Origin: Lingula anatina
Lineage: Eukaryota > Brachiopoda > Lingulata > Lingulida > Lingulidae
Direction: 5' to 3'
Length of the DNA stretch: 64,000 nt
Assembly (NCBI RefSeq): GCF_001039355.2
Contig: NW_019775846.1
Coordinates: forward strand, 60,001 to 124,000
This document shows positions 31,906 through 45,400 of this stretch, piece after piece. Numbering within the stretch: the stretch's first letter is position 1; every line of letters begins with the position of its first letter. The notes under the pieces were generated by a model. That model did no database searches and had not been told where the DNA came from. It saw nothing but the letters and a program-made list of their open reading frames with translations. A program made the translations under genes and the position numbers.

Positions 31906-32627
31906 TCACAATACAAATAGAATCACACTCTTTAATATGTAAGTTTTTATACATAGGTATTTCACTAACAATTTCAAGTTAAGATGCAAGTAAATCCTTT
32001 AAGGAATATCACAGCTATGTTTCATATAAAAATACTGCATATTTACAACTGCTAAAATTAAGTAAATTTTGTATATTTCTAAAACAAATCCTTAGGGTTT
32101 ACAGAATTAAATATAATAACATATGGTGCTCAAAAGAGACAATGAAATAAGGGTATAGAAAAGGACGGGTTCTCTTGCATGTAATATAGTAAACACACAA
32201 TATTCAAGTAAAACAGTGCATTGGCAGCATTGGACGGTTTTAAATTATGCACAACCTAAAAATATACATTTGTTATTGTCAGTGTGTGCTACATTTTCAA
32301 ACTCACAACTCAAAATACCTGTGTTTTGGTGTATTTTGGTAAATGTCAAAAACCCAGTACACTATATTTCTTAATACATATGACATGGCAGAATATATAT
32401 ATATACATATTTACATAAGATGTGGTTGCTTATAGATCATTAATTTTTTTCCCTTTGTTTGGCTTATAGCCCTCAAGTTCAGATCTGGTAAGTGTAATTT
32501 CTCTGAACAATCTGAAGTTTTACTTTCATCAGTGTATGTCATTGTAATAAAATGTCTCTCACAAAATACTTTCTTCTCCATATTTGTCAATAACTTGATC
32601 TCATCTTGGCTGGAATGTACATATTTT

Positions 32628-35600
32628 CTATTCATTGAGCTGACACAGCAATGCTGCTCCCATGGCAATCCAGTAGTCCTGAGGCACGGCAGATGGCAAG
32701 TGAACAAATACCACAAAATTGGTGGACATGCCTGAAGTGGAAAAAATTGAATTTAGTAAGTGATAACAGATACCTTCTCAAAATAAATTAATAAATAAAA
32801 TTATTTGGAAACTCCTGAATATCAATCTCTAAAATATCTATTTTGATATCAAAACTGTCCAAGCATGCGAATCAGGTGTGTGTGTGTGTGCGTGTGTGCG
32901 TGCATGCGTGCATGTGTGCGTGCATGTTATCTATGCATGACCTACCAGTAGTGGAAAGAACTCCAGCTCTTAGTCCAGTCTTATACAGGGGTGCTATGTA
33001 ATCAGCAGGGTCAGGAACAAAGTCCATCATGGGTTTCATGTGGAGCATCACTAGTGGCTCATTCATCACACCCTGCAGTGAGCTCTCCACTCTCATCTCC
33101 TCCATGTTCCAACGGAAACCGTCCATAAACAGCCCATGGACAAGGACACCATCTTCTGGTGCAGGGATCTTAAAGGAAATGGTGTTGGTTAATATAGTCA
33201 ACTAACATACAGTTGAATTAAGCACTTTGAATGTCAGGGTTACCCATGCTGATTGACTACATTCCTGCTCAGTTAACCATATACTTAAATTTAGCAAATA
33301 GACTGATAAACACCACAAGTTTTCTTAAACTGGCAAATGACTACTCTTCAATATCAGTAAATTTTTTTGAACTAGAGATTTTTGTAGAAGTAAAGTTTCC
33401 TTGTTGCAGAAAAATTTTAAAAGTTAAGCGTACTAAATCATTATAATATTAAACTGTCCTTCTGACAGTAAAATCCTTATTTTCTTACCTCCTTATCCAT
33501 TTCTAATTCCTCTCCAAACTTGAGTGTTTTCATGGCCTCTGAGACATCAGCTTGGTCACGGAAGAAGGGAATGGTGATGAACTCAAAGGTCAAGTGGTCA
33601 ATGGGCAGGTCATACTTCCTGGCATGGTTCTGCAGGGTACCGGTCAAGAAACCTATCACAAATAATAATAGTGGATTAGTTAAAATGAGCAAACATTATT
33701 GACATATGCTTGGAAAAGAGACGAACAGTAAATGTATATCCACACATAGCATTTAATTTTACAGGAATCAAACAATTATGTCACAGTGATTATAATCTGG
33801 TTGCTGTCATGTCGGAAAGCCACCTAAACTGCAGTTCTTTACATCTTCCTACCAATTCCAAATACTTTAAGTTATTAATCTTTAGATAATATCATTTTGA
33901 ACAACAGGCCTTAGCATTTCAAGGTCTGAGCATCGTAAAACGGGGAATCCAAAAGCAGACCAAAGGCAGGTAACTTACCTTGAGGGAAAAAGAATCCTGA
34001 CAACCAGAATGACTTGGGCTGACCATGGATGACCCAGTGCTGGATGAACTCACACCTCAAGACCAGATCCTTGACCCAGCTGCCCAGTGGCTTCAGGGAG
34101 GGGTAGGCAGCATTCTCCCACAGACGGGGCACTTGGTTGTTCAGAAAAGCATTATAGATCTGCTCCAACTCCTCACTCATTACAACAAAACCCTTGATGG
34201 CTTTGAGTAGCTGTCTCAGGGAATTCTGAAAGCATGGGGTTTGAAAAAATATGTTCATTAGATATAATGGGTGTTTTTTTTCTTCAATTAATAGTTGTTT
34301 CTTTTTCTGAGTAATGTTTCAAAATTACAGTTTTGAGGAGTAAAATTTGCTCTTTAAAAAGTAGATGGATTCTCAAATATGCTTGGCCTGTCAACAGATA
34401 CGAAAAAAAAATATACATACAAAAAACATACATTTTGTTTACTTTGCAAGATATCAGTATCAGATAATATGAAACCTTAAATGTAGCTTCTGCCTTATAA
34501 TTACCTTAATAACTTTGAGCAATTTGTTGAACCTGTCCACCTCTTGTGTCAGCACTGTGGTCAGTGAATTTAACCGTCCCTTTGCATCAGCCTTTGAAAG
34601 AAGATTGGCATACAGAGATTACAATATTAAAATGAAACTGATAGTCAAATGTTTGTTTATTCCAAAACATTTTTCATCTTTGAGTTGACACAACTTAAAA
34701 ACACCTATTTCAACAACAGCTACCATTTCTACTCCAATCAGCCTCTTTTAAGAAGCTGGCTATCTTCAAGCATGTGTCAGATCTAAACTTTCGTTATGAA
34801 TGTACATAATGTATGCTTCCTAATTACATAACGAATGTGTCAGATCTAAACTTTCGTTATGAATGTACATAATGTATGCTTCCTAATTACATAAGCTAAA
34901 ATGAAGATGTTTTAACACAAAGTTTTATCCGTCAGGAAAAAAGGAAGACAAAAACTTACATCAAACATATCTTGTCTCGCATTCTCCATCTCAATATTTT
35001 CCACAATCTTGCCCAGAATGCTCTCAGCCAGTTCATACACTATGTCATCATTAGACTTGCCACCACTGCCTCCACCAAGACGGGGCTGAACATCCAGAAT
35101 TGTGCCAATGAGGGAGTTGGTTTCTTGACGCTGGAAGGAAAGAAATGGAAGGATATCTTTAGTGAAGTCATATTATGATTTTTTGCAAAGAATTTGACCC
35201 AATTTTTTATGGTAAATGAAAAGAGAGATAAAAATCACTGTAGCTTATATTATGAGGTAAACCCCTATTTCTCTGACATTTCCTTTCACAATTCAATTAA
35301 TAAATGAGTCAAATACTACCTATGCTGGGCATGATATGACTATTTCTTTTATCTTAATATCCTTAACAATTATGGGATGATGCAAAATGTCTTACTTGGA
35401 AAGCAATATTAGCATTAATGTGCATGCCAAATATTTCTGGTTCATCAATCAGGGGTAACTCCTCTATGTATTGTCTGTAGTCATTCAATAAATCAGCGTC
35501 AGGAGAATAGTAGATACCTAGACATAAACCAAACACAAGTCAAACAAATTGCAAATATGTATGTATCTGGCAAATGCGAAACATTAATCCCTAAATTAAC

Positions 35601-36649
35601 AAAAATTACTAAATTCTTAAAAAACACGTCCAACAATTTTCATTTTTTTATTTGTATAACATATTAAATATGATAATAATAAATATCCCAATTATATAAC
35701 ATCCTAAGTTCGAAAACATTTGATTTCTATTTAATACACAAGGCATCAAATAATCATTTGACATATTTCCTAATGGATTATTTTAATATTTCCAAACAAT
35801 GCACTGCCGCTGTTTATACTGATTACTTTCTACAAACTTTAAAGTGCACTGGACATTTTTATGACTTAATAAATATATCATGATTATCATCAAAAATGTC
35901 TTACCAGATTCTGAATATTTGTATCCTTTCTCTAGAGATACAGGAGCAAAGAACCTCTTCAGCACGGTTCTCAGACATCTTTGATCAATGCCATCTGTGA
36001 CACGTCCACCATAAGTGATCTGAAAGCAAAGATTGTTTCTTGTAATGTGGTAACTAAGATGGACATTTAATCTCATAACTTCTGCTTATTTCAATTCTTC
36101 GATCATTTTCCTGAGCTATATATATCATCCAAAAAGACTGTCAAGGAAGTATATGATTTTGAGATTACTGGCCTCTGATGGTCATCTCTGTATTTCATAC
36201 CTCCACAGCTGCACAATAAAGGACACAAAAACAATCTAGTATCTAAAAATGGTTCTACATATCGGTATATCAATACACATGTCAATATCTCACCTCTCCA
36301 GTAATATAAATGAGTGTGTCCCATGGGATCTCTCCATCAGCACAGAACATCTGCAGATTGAGGAGAGCACACTCACGATCACTGTCACTGAATTCATACT
36401 GTAATAAAAAATAAGTGTACATTAGAAAATACAAATATACCCCTGACAAAAAAAAGATTGTATGGGTTTTAGCAAAATATTAGATCAACGTTGGCCTCAA
36501 ATTTGAACTATTCCTGTACAAAGCAAGATTTGGAAATACAATTTTTACCTTGATGTTCCAACCCAAGGGACCAAATTTCTTCCTCTCTTGGATAATGGCA
36601 TGGAAGAAGCATATTCCAAACACAATCTTCCTCCATTCAAGACCAAGAA
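32628..36649 (-). CDS. DNAH6: DNAH6-like AAA6 end and C-terminal domain
   Basis: Exons are 36549-36649, 36294-36398, 35905-36019, 35396-35517, 34960-35130, 34505-34591, 33979-34225, 33489-33652, 32946-33168 and 32628-32731. They encode [18 protein letters not shown], the TYGGRVTD block, the [18 protein letters not shown] helix, [33 protein letters not shown] and [17 protein letters not shown]. The protein stops after ALLCQLNE at TAG 32628-32630. A complete C-terminal domain of this length is normal for axonemal heavy chains, so the 3' end of the gene is intact. Confidence 0.95.
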
Positions 36650-39449
36650 CTGAAAAAGGCACAAAACTCTAAGTGATCTGTAGTAACTTGATGGGTGAAA
36701 AAATAACTTTCATGTGAACTTTGGAGTGTTTTAATTGATTTAAAAGCAAGAACAAAGACATGACATTATTAGGTTATGCCAAATTAAATAATATATATTA
36801 TTTCCTTGTTGACAAAACCGATTTTCTCATTCAGAACTTACTGTGTTCCTCAAAGAACTGTGGTGTTATTTCAGTAAATGCTCTCTTGATATTCGCCCTA
36901 AGTCCCTTGGGGGGCTCATTGGTGACCTTGACACTGTTCTGCAGCACAGAGACAGGGAAGTGTTTTGAGGGCATGGAGCTGAGGTACAGGCGGAAATCCT
37001 CGTGGATATCATCTGGGGCCTCCTGTTGCCCCTTAACTATATTCTCCAGGGACAACATCCAGGAGGCTGCCAAGTGACAATTCTGAAATATTTAAAAGCA
37101 AACTTTATAATTTTGCTTCTTTTACTTCATTCAAATCTTTATCATATTCTGTGATTTTTAAAAATATATTTAAAAATAAAAATAGTTTCATTTAAAATTC
37201 ACAAATTTACCTGTAAGAAGACCCAGTCTCCATTCTTGATAGATTCTGCAATCAACTTTTCAGCCACTGGACCTTGACCTTGCCCCAGGGAAATGGCCTG
37301 AATTCTGTAAAAACACAAATCATCGTTGAAACCTGACACAGAACTTTCAATGGCATCTATTATATTATTGCTAAATAAATTTACTGGTATAAATGTCTAA
37401 AATAACTACATTCTTAACTTTAACTTACACATTCTTTTAATTATGAATCAAAGGATATTTTAATAGCTATAATACTATATGAATTTAGGGGCAGTATAAA
37501 TCTTGCTCCAATAACAACACAATCATCCAAAAACTGAATTTCAAAGATGTTTTAATATCTTTCGAAAACTGAATTAATTTAGTTTTTCTCAAATTACATT
37601 TTCAATCATATTTCTTACTTGTCAGTGTATCCTCTCTCCCTGGCAAATCTTAAGAAGGCCCCCATGGGGTCAGAACCAGTGCTGAGCACAAACACCAGGG
37701 GGGTCACTCTGGTCATGTTCTCATACAGAGTGGCCAGGTCAACAGATGGACTTTCAACAAAGGACTGTCCAAGGTTCTGGCGGACAAAGTTTGTGATGCT
37801 CAGCATGACCTGAACAAGGCAAAAAGGTACATAATATATAAATAAAAATGTTGACATACTAAAAAGCAAATATGTAATATGGGATGTCATTAATTATGGT
37901 ATGTAATCTTTGAATTTACTGCAACTTAGCTGAAAATGGAACCAAAATTTAAATACAAAATTGAATTGCTAAATATTCATAATTATAACAATATATTTTT
38001 ACTGATGATCTACAACATTTAATGAATTGTCCTCCTTATGGTTTTCAATATTTTACCTTCTCTTCAGCAAAACACTTAATAGCAACAAGTTTCTGGAAGC
38101 TAGTCAGTCTCATGTTCCAGTGCCCTTTAGTTTTGCCATCATCCTTTGGTGGTTCTTCTCCCTCTTTCAAGGGTGTTGGCTCTGGGGGCAGCGGGCCATA
38201 GGTGGGCCAAGTGTCAGGATTACAACTCACCTGGAATTTTAAAACCAAAATTAGTTCCTGAAAACTTTACATTTTTGCCTGTCTTACTAAGCTTGTTCTT
38301 TCTTCCATCTTGGTCTGTTTTTTTTTTTTTCATGATATTCTCTTCAAATTTTTATTAATTTTTTATTAACATAACTGGTCTTTTGTTAGTATTAAAGTAA
38401 TAGATTAATTGTGAAATTTCATTAATTTCGACAAAAACAATACTTATACAGAAATTAAATAAAAATTAAACATAACAATTTCAAAATGTCTAAATCAAAT
38501 ATAAAAATCTATCAAAATACTGAAATGCCCTTCACAAACAAGAGATTAATATTCTTCAACTTTTTAAAAATTCATCATTCTTACCCTGAGATCTCCCATC
38601 TCCACAAAGACAGGTGTGGCCATGATATCATTATGTATACCACTGAACACTGGCAGAGTGTCACTGAGGTCACACAGGGTGTTCCAGGTGCCTTGGTGGA
38701 TCCAGTCCACATCAGGTTTTGGTGGACGTTGCTGAAAAACAAGACAATTCATTAGACCAAAAATATTAAGTTACTCAGTATAGACTTAGACTAACTAAAA
38801 TATTAAAAATGGGCTCATATTGCTTAATCAAATGATGAAGAATTTAACTGACTGTTTTATTAATGGAAATCTTTATTGAAAAACCTAAATATCACGAGAA
38901 GCTTATTATTCATTGCAGGCAAAGATACCACTGAAGCACACAGGTTGCATTAATGCATATTATCGATATAGTCTATCTACTGTTAACCTTCTTCAATAAA
39001 TTAAAGGGTTTTATTCCTGATTTTAGAACATTCATGTACGTATTTGCAAAACCTCAAGATGACTACTTAGTATTAAGATGCTAATGTTTATCATGTAATA
39101 CAGTATGTTTCTCTTACCTTGTCCATTCCTGCTGCCCCTCTGAGAAAGAAGTTCCACTCCTCTGGTGTAATCTCTCCTCTCTCACGCATGATCTCTCCAC
39201 ACAACATGAAGGAAAACACCAGTTTGTCCTTCTCAAATAAACCTCTGCAAAAGTAACCAGCAAATACTTGTGTTGACAAAATTCAAGAAAATAAGAAAAA
39301 AAATACTAAAATCATTTTTGCAACTCCAACTGTCCTTACATACTGTTATATTATGCAAGAAGATGCAGATAAAACGCCTGGCAAAAGAAGAAAACTGACT
39401 AGGCATATGGTACATAGCTAATGTGTATAGCTGATGTCACTTAGCATAA

Positions 39450-39491
<42 letters not shown>

Positions 39492-42400
39492 TACCTGGCC
39501 ACATTTTCATAGACCACCCTGGTAGTTGAGTCCAGCAAAATTTGTAACCTAACACTCAGATCATCACTCTTCTCACTGTTTTGGATGGTCATGTTGAAGA
39601 GCTGGAAAAAGTCACGAGAGATATTTTTAACATCATCAAGAAACACTGTAGCAATACATCCTTTATGAGTTGCCTGCCAAAATAGTATGAAGTCTTATAT
39701 CTTATTGGAAATTTCAATGGCAGTCATTTTGGCTGTTTCAAATTGTTCAAGGTTTTTGTTAGGGCATTTAGGCTAAATTTACTGCCTATTGGACAATTAT
39801 ATCTCACCTGTTTGAAGTACTTCAATGAAAACTGGTACATGGGATCCACCTCCCCCATGTCTGCCACCACAAAGTACATGACAGAGCCCCTGGTGGCTAC
39901 ACTCCTGTATTTCTCTCTGGCAATGGTGATTTTCTCCTCAGTTTTCTCAGCCTCAGCCAGACGCTGAGTGATCACCCCAGATGTCACCTTGGACTCATTA
40001 AGAGTGTTGATCAACTCCTCATTGTCTAATATATTGCCCTCCGACTCAAAGAGCAGCTTTAAAATTCTGTCTTCTATTTGTTTCAGTTGGTTCTTGTCGG
40101 CATTGATTCTGACAATCAGTTGATTTCTCTGCTCCTCAAGGTCTGGTCTTTCCAAGCTCACAACCTCTCTGAAATGAGAGCAATAAAAAATTAAAAATAA
40201 TACTATGCTGATCAGCTTACAGATGATGTTCAATGATACAGCAAAATGGTTTGTATATCTAATTTAAGAAAATAAAGAAATTATAGGAAAAAAACAAACA
40301 TGATTCACTTTACAAAAACCACCACCATCACCATCTTTTATAATGATACCTTACAAAAAGAAAATAAGTGAACTTAAACAAGATATAAGACAAATTTAAT
40401 GGAGACGCATTACTGTAGAAAAATGCACTATTAAGGTGGTAATTGTGTACTCAAATAGCTATCTACACTCACTTTAAATTTTACTTTCTTTTCTATTAAA
40501 AGAGTTAGAGCTTCATTACTTGTCTAAACTCATCTAAAATAACTTAATGGATTATTTTTTTCAAAAAATTCTACTGCCTCCAACATACCCCAGCAGCTGG
40601 TCCTCAAGTCCAGATTTGGTGACAGTAAAGTTGATGATTGTCACCTTGATGCAGACCTCTGGCAAGTAGAGAGGATTGGACATCTTAGTGGTCATATAGA
40701 AGCGGAAATTTCTGTCATAATCAATGTCACTGTCTCCAAGGCGAATAAGCAGACGACCTCCCTAACAAGACAAAAATGATTCATAAATGAAAAAGCCACA
40801 ATCAAAAAAGAAGAAAAATATGTACCACAGAGTACAAATTCTATAGTTTAAATATAATTTACCTGTTAGAAACTAAAACAATGCACTGATCCAATACTTG
40901 GAAAAGAGTTAAATATTTCTTTCCACACGTCATGCTAAAAANGATTTAAAAGCAAGAACAAAGACATGACATTATTAGGTTATGCCAAATTAAATAATAT
41001 ATATTATTTCCTTGTTGACAAAACCGATTTTCTCATTCAGAACTTACTGTGTTCCTCAAAGAACTGTGGTGTTATTTCAGTAAATGCTCTCTTGATATTC
41101 GCCCTGAGTCCCTTGGGGGGCTCATTGGTGACCTTGACACTGTTCTGCAGCACAGAGACAGGGAAGTGTTTTGAGGGCATGGAGCTGAGGTACAGGCGGA
41201 AATCCTCGTGGATATCATCTGGGGCCTCCTGTTGTCCCTTTACTATATTCTCCAGGGACAACATCCAGGAGGCTGCCAAGTGACAATTCTGAAATATTTT
41301 AAAGCAAACTTTATAATTTTGCTTCTTTTACTTCATTCAAATCTTTATCATATTCTGTGATTTTTAAAAATATATTTAAAAATAAAAATAGTTTCATTTA
41401 AAATTCACAAAATTACCTGTAAGAAGACCCAGTCTCCATTCTTGATAGATTCTGCAATCAACTTTTCAGCCACTGGACCTTGACCTTGCCCAAGGGAAAT
41501 GGCCTGAATTCTGTAAAAACACAAATCATCGTTAAAACCTGACACAAAACTTTCAATGGCATCTATTATATTATTGATAAATAAATTTACTGGTATTAAT
41601 GTCTAAAATAACTACACTCTTAACTTTAACTTACACATTCTTTTAATTATGAATCAAAGGATATTTTAATAGCTATAATACTACTTGAATTTAGGGGCAG
41701 TATAAATCTTGCTCCAATAACAACATAATCATCCAAAAACTGAATTTGAAAGATGTTTTATTATCTTTCAAAAACTGAATTAATTTAGTTTTTCTCAAAT
41801 TACATTTTCAATCATATTTCTTACTTGTCAGTGTATCCTCTCTCCCTGGCAAATCTTAAGAAGGCCCCCATGGGGTCAGAACCAGTGCTGAGCACAAACA
41901 CCAGGGGGGTCACTCTGGTCATGTTCTCATACAGAGTGGCCAGGTCAACAGATGGACTTTCAACAAAGGACTGACCAAGGTTCTGGCGGACAAAGTTTGT
42001 GATGCTCAGCATGACCTGAATAACGTGAAAAGCTCATGGTACATATGTAATGTATAAACAAAAATGTTGACATATGACTAAACAGCAAATATTTAATGTG
42101 CAGTATCAATTATCTTGGTATGTAATTGTAGAATTTATTGCAACTTAGCTGCCAATGGAACCAAAATTAAAATGCAAAATTGAATTGCAAAATATTCATA
42201 ATTATAACAATATATCTACAACATTTACTGAATTGTCCTCTTTATGGTTTTCAATATTTTACCTTCTCTTCAGCAAAACACTTGATAGCAACAAGTTTCT
42301 GGAAGCTAGTCAGTCTCATGTTCCAGTGCCCTTTAGTTTTGCCATCATCCTTTGGTGGTTCTTCTCCCTCTTTCAAGGGGGTTGGCTCTGGGGGCAGCGG

Positions 42401-45400
42401 GCCATAGGTGGGCCAGGTGTCAGGGTTACAACTCACCTGGAATTTTAAAACCAAAATTAGTTCCTGCAAACTTCACATTTTTGTCTGTCTTTCTTGTTCT
42501 TTTTTCCTTCTTGGTCCGTTTCTTTTTTTTCCTTTCATGAAAACCTCTTCAAATATTATCAATTTGAATATCTGGTCCATCATAAGAATTAAAGTAATAG
42601 ATAAATTGTGAAATTTCATCAATTTTGGCAAAAGCAATCATAATACAGAATTTAATGTAAATTAAATAAAGCAATTTAATTGCCTACATCAAATATGAAA
42701 ATCTATCAAAATATTGAAACGCCCTTCACAAACAAGAGATTAATATTCTTCAACTTTTTAAAATCTTGTCATTCTTACCCTGAGATCTCCCATCTCCACA
42801 AAGACAGGTGTGGCCATGATATCATTATGTATACCACTGAACACTGGCAAAGTGTCACTGAGGTCACACAGGGTGTTCCAGGTGCCTTGGTGGATCCAGT
42901 CCACATCTGGTTTTGGTGGACGTTGCTGAAAAACAAGACAAATCATTAGACTAAAAATGTGAAGTTAATCAGTATAGACTTAGACTAGATAAAATATTTA
43001 AAATGGGCTCATGTTGCTTAATCAAATGTTGAAGAATTTAACTGACTGTTAATTTATTAATGGAATTCTTTATTGAAAAACCTAAATATTATGAGAAGCT
43101 TATTATCCATTGTAGGCAAAGATACCACTGAAGCACACAAAGTGCATTAATGTATATTTTCTATATAGTCTATCTACTATTTACACTCTTTAATGGATTA
43201 AGTTTCATTCCTGATGTTAGAACATCCATGCATGTATTTTCTAAAACTCAAGATGACAACTTAGTATTAAAATGCTTATGTTTATCATGTAATACAGTAT
43301 GTTTCTCTTACCTTGTCCATTCCTGCTGCCCCTCTGAGAAAGAAGTTCCACTCCTCTGGTGTAATCTCTCCTCTCTCACGCATGATCTCTCCACACAACA
43401 TGAAGGAAAACACCAGTTTGTCCTTCTCAAATAAACCTCTGCAAAAGTAACCAGCAAATACTTGTATTGACAAAATTCAACACTGTTATATTTTGCAAGA
43501 AAATGCAGAAAAAACAAACAGCAAAAGAAGATAACTGAATTGGCATATGGTACTTAGATAAAGTGTAAAACTTATGATATCGAAAACAACAATAATAATA
43601 ATAATAATAATTACCTGGCCACATTTTCATAGACCACTCTGGTAGTTGAGTCCAGCAGGATTTGTAACCTGACACTTAGATCATCACTCTTCTCACTGTT
43701 TTGGATGGTCATGTTGAAGAGCTGGAAAAAGTCACGAGAGACATTATTAACATCATCAAGAAACACTGTAGCAACATATCCTTTAGGAGTTGCCTGCCAA
43801 AATTCAATAAATATGAAGTCTTATATTTTATTGGAAATTTCAATGGCAGTCATTTTGGCTGTTTCAAATTGTTCAAGGTTTTTGTTAGGGCAATTGGCTA
43901 AATTTACTCTAGGGACCCATTGGACCGCAAATCGCAAGGAAAAAAATCATAGGAAACAAAATTTCTCTGTTTATGTATTGGAGTGCTTACTGGACAAGTA
44001 TAGCTCACCTGTTTGAAGTACTTCAATGAAAACTGGTACATGGGATCCACCTCCCCCATGTCTGCCACCACAAAGTACATGACAGAGCCCCTGGTGGCCA
44101 CACTCCTGTATTTCTCTCTGGCAATGGTGATTTTCTCCTCAGTTTTCTCAGCCTCAGCCAGACGCTGAGTGATCACCCCAGATGTCACCTTGGACTCATT
44201 AAGAGTGTTGATCAACTCCTCATTGTCTAATATATTGCCCTCCGACTCAAAGAGCAGCTTTAAAATTCTGTCTTCTATTTGTTTCAGTTGGTTCTTGTCG
44301 GCATTGATTCTGACAATCAGTTGATTTCTCTGCTCCTCAAGGTCTGGTCTTTCTAAGCTCACAACCTCTCTGAAATGAGAGCAATAAAAAAATTAAATTA
44401 ATACTAAGCTGAACAGCTTACAGATGATCTTCAATGATACAGCAAAAATGGTTTGCATATCTAATTTAATTACAAAAACCACCACCATCACCATCCATTT
44501 TAAGTGATACTTGAAGAAAGAAAATCAGTGAACATAAGCAAGATATAAGACAAATTTAATGGAGACGCATTAATGCACTATTAACGTGGTAATTTTGTAC
44601 TCAAATAGCTATCTACACTCACTTTACTTTTTACTTTCTTTTCTATTAAAAAAGTCAGAGCTTCATAACTTGTCTAAAATCATCTAAAAAAACTAAATGG
44701 ACTTAATTTTTCATAAGCAAAAAAATTCTACTGCCCTAAACATACCCCAGCAGCTGGTCCTCAAGTCCAGATTTGGTGACAGTAAAGTTGATGATTGTCA
44801 CCTTAATGCAAACCTCTGGCAAGTAGAGAGGATTGGACATCTTAGTGGTCATATAGAAGCGGAAATTTCTGTCATAATCAATGTCACTGTCTCCAAGGCG
44901 AATAAGCAGACGGCCTCCCTAACAGGACAAAAAATGATTCATGAATGAAAATGCCACAATCAAAAAAGAAGAAAAATATGTACCACAGAGCACAAATTCT
45001 ATAGTTTAAATATAATTTACCTGTTAGAAACTTAAGCAATGCACTGATCCAATACTTGGAACAGAGTTAAATATTTCTTTCCATACATCATGCTCAAAAA
45101 AAAAAAAAAAAAAAAAAACCTAATATTACCTGTATGAAAGTTTGTTTCAGCAGAACAGGTTCCAAGGCAGGATCCAAAGTTTCTCCAACATCCTCCATCA
45201 ACACAGGCATACCAATACGGATACAGTTCTCTAGGGTTCTGAGGAAGGTCCCATCGGTCAGCTTGACCACTTTCAGGCCATTCCTGGCCTCTCTATTCCT
45301 GACCCATCTGTTTGCCTGCTCCTGGGGGTCAATCATCAGTGGCCATCTTCTACCACGGGTCACTAAGATGGCGTTCTCAGTGGACACCTGATCTCTGGGC

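Larger units (their letters stand above)
36737..40941. repeat. Duplicated 4.2-kb block, copy A
   Basis: Starts GATTTAAAAGCAAG in the intron between exons 51 and 52 and ends CATGCTAAAAA immediately before the N at 40942. It is collinear with 40943-45100 through exons and introns alike. See copy B for the comparison. Confidence 0.95.

Noticed and set aside
43150-43434. Plus-strand open frames across dynein exons (also 36760-37077, 40966-41283, 55404-55751)
   Set aside because: They are antisense shadows of conserved dynein exons, whose codon structure and splice sites are on the minus strand.
36842-44918. Genuine tandem exon duplication creating a longer dynein or two paralogous dynein genes
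   Set aside because: The joined copies would shift frame and stop; neither copy has its own flanking gene parts; and differences are synonymous with a contig-like junction at N 40942.
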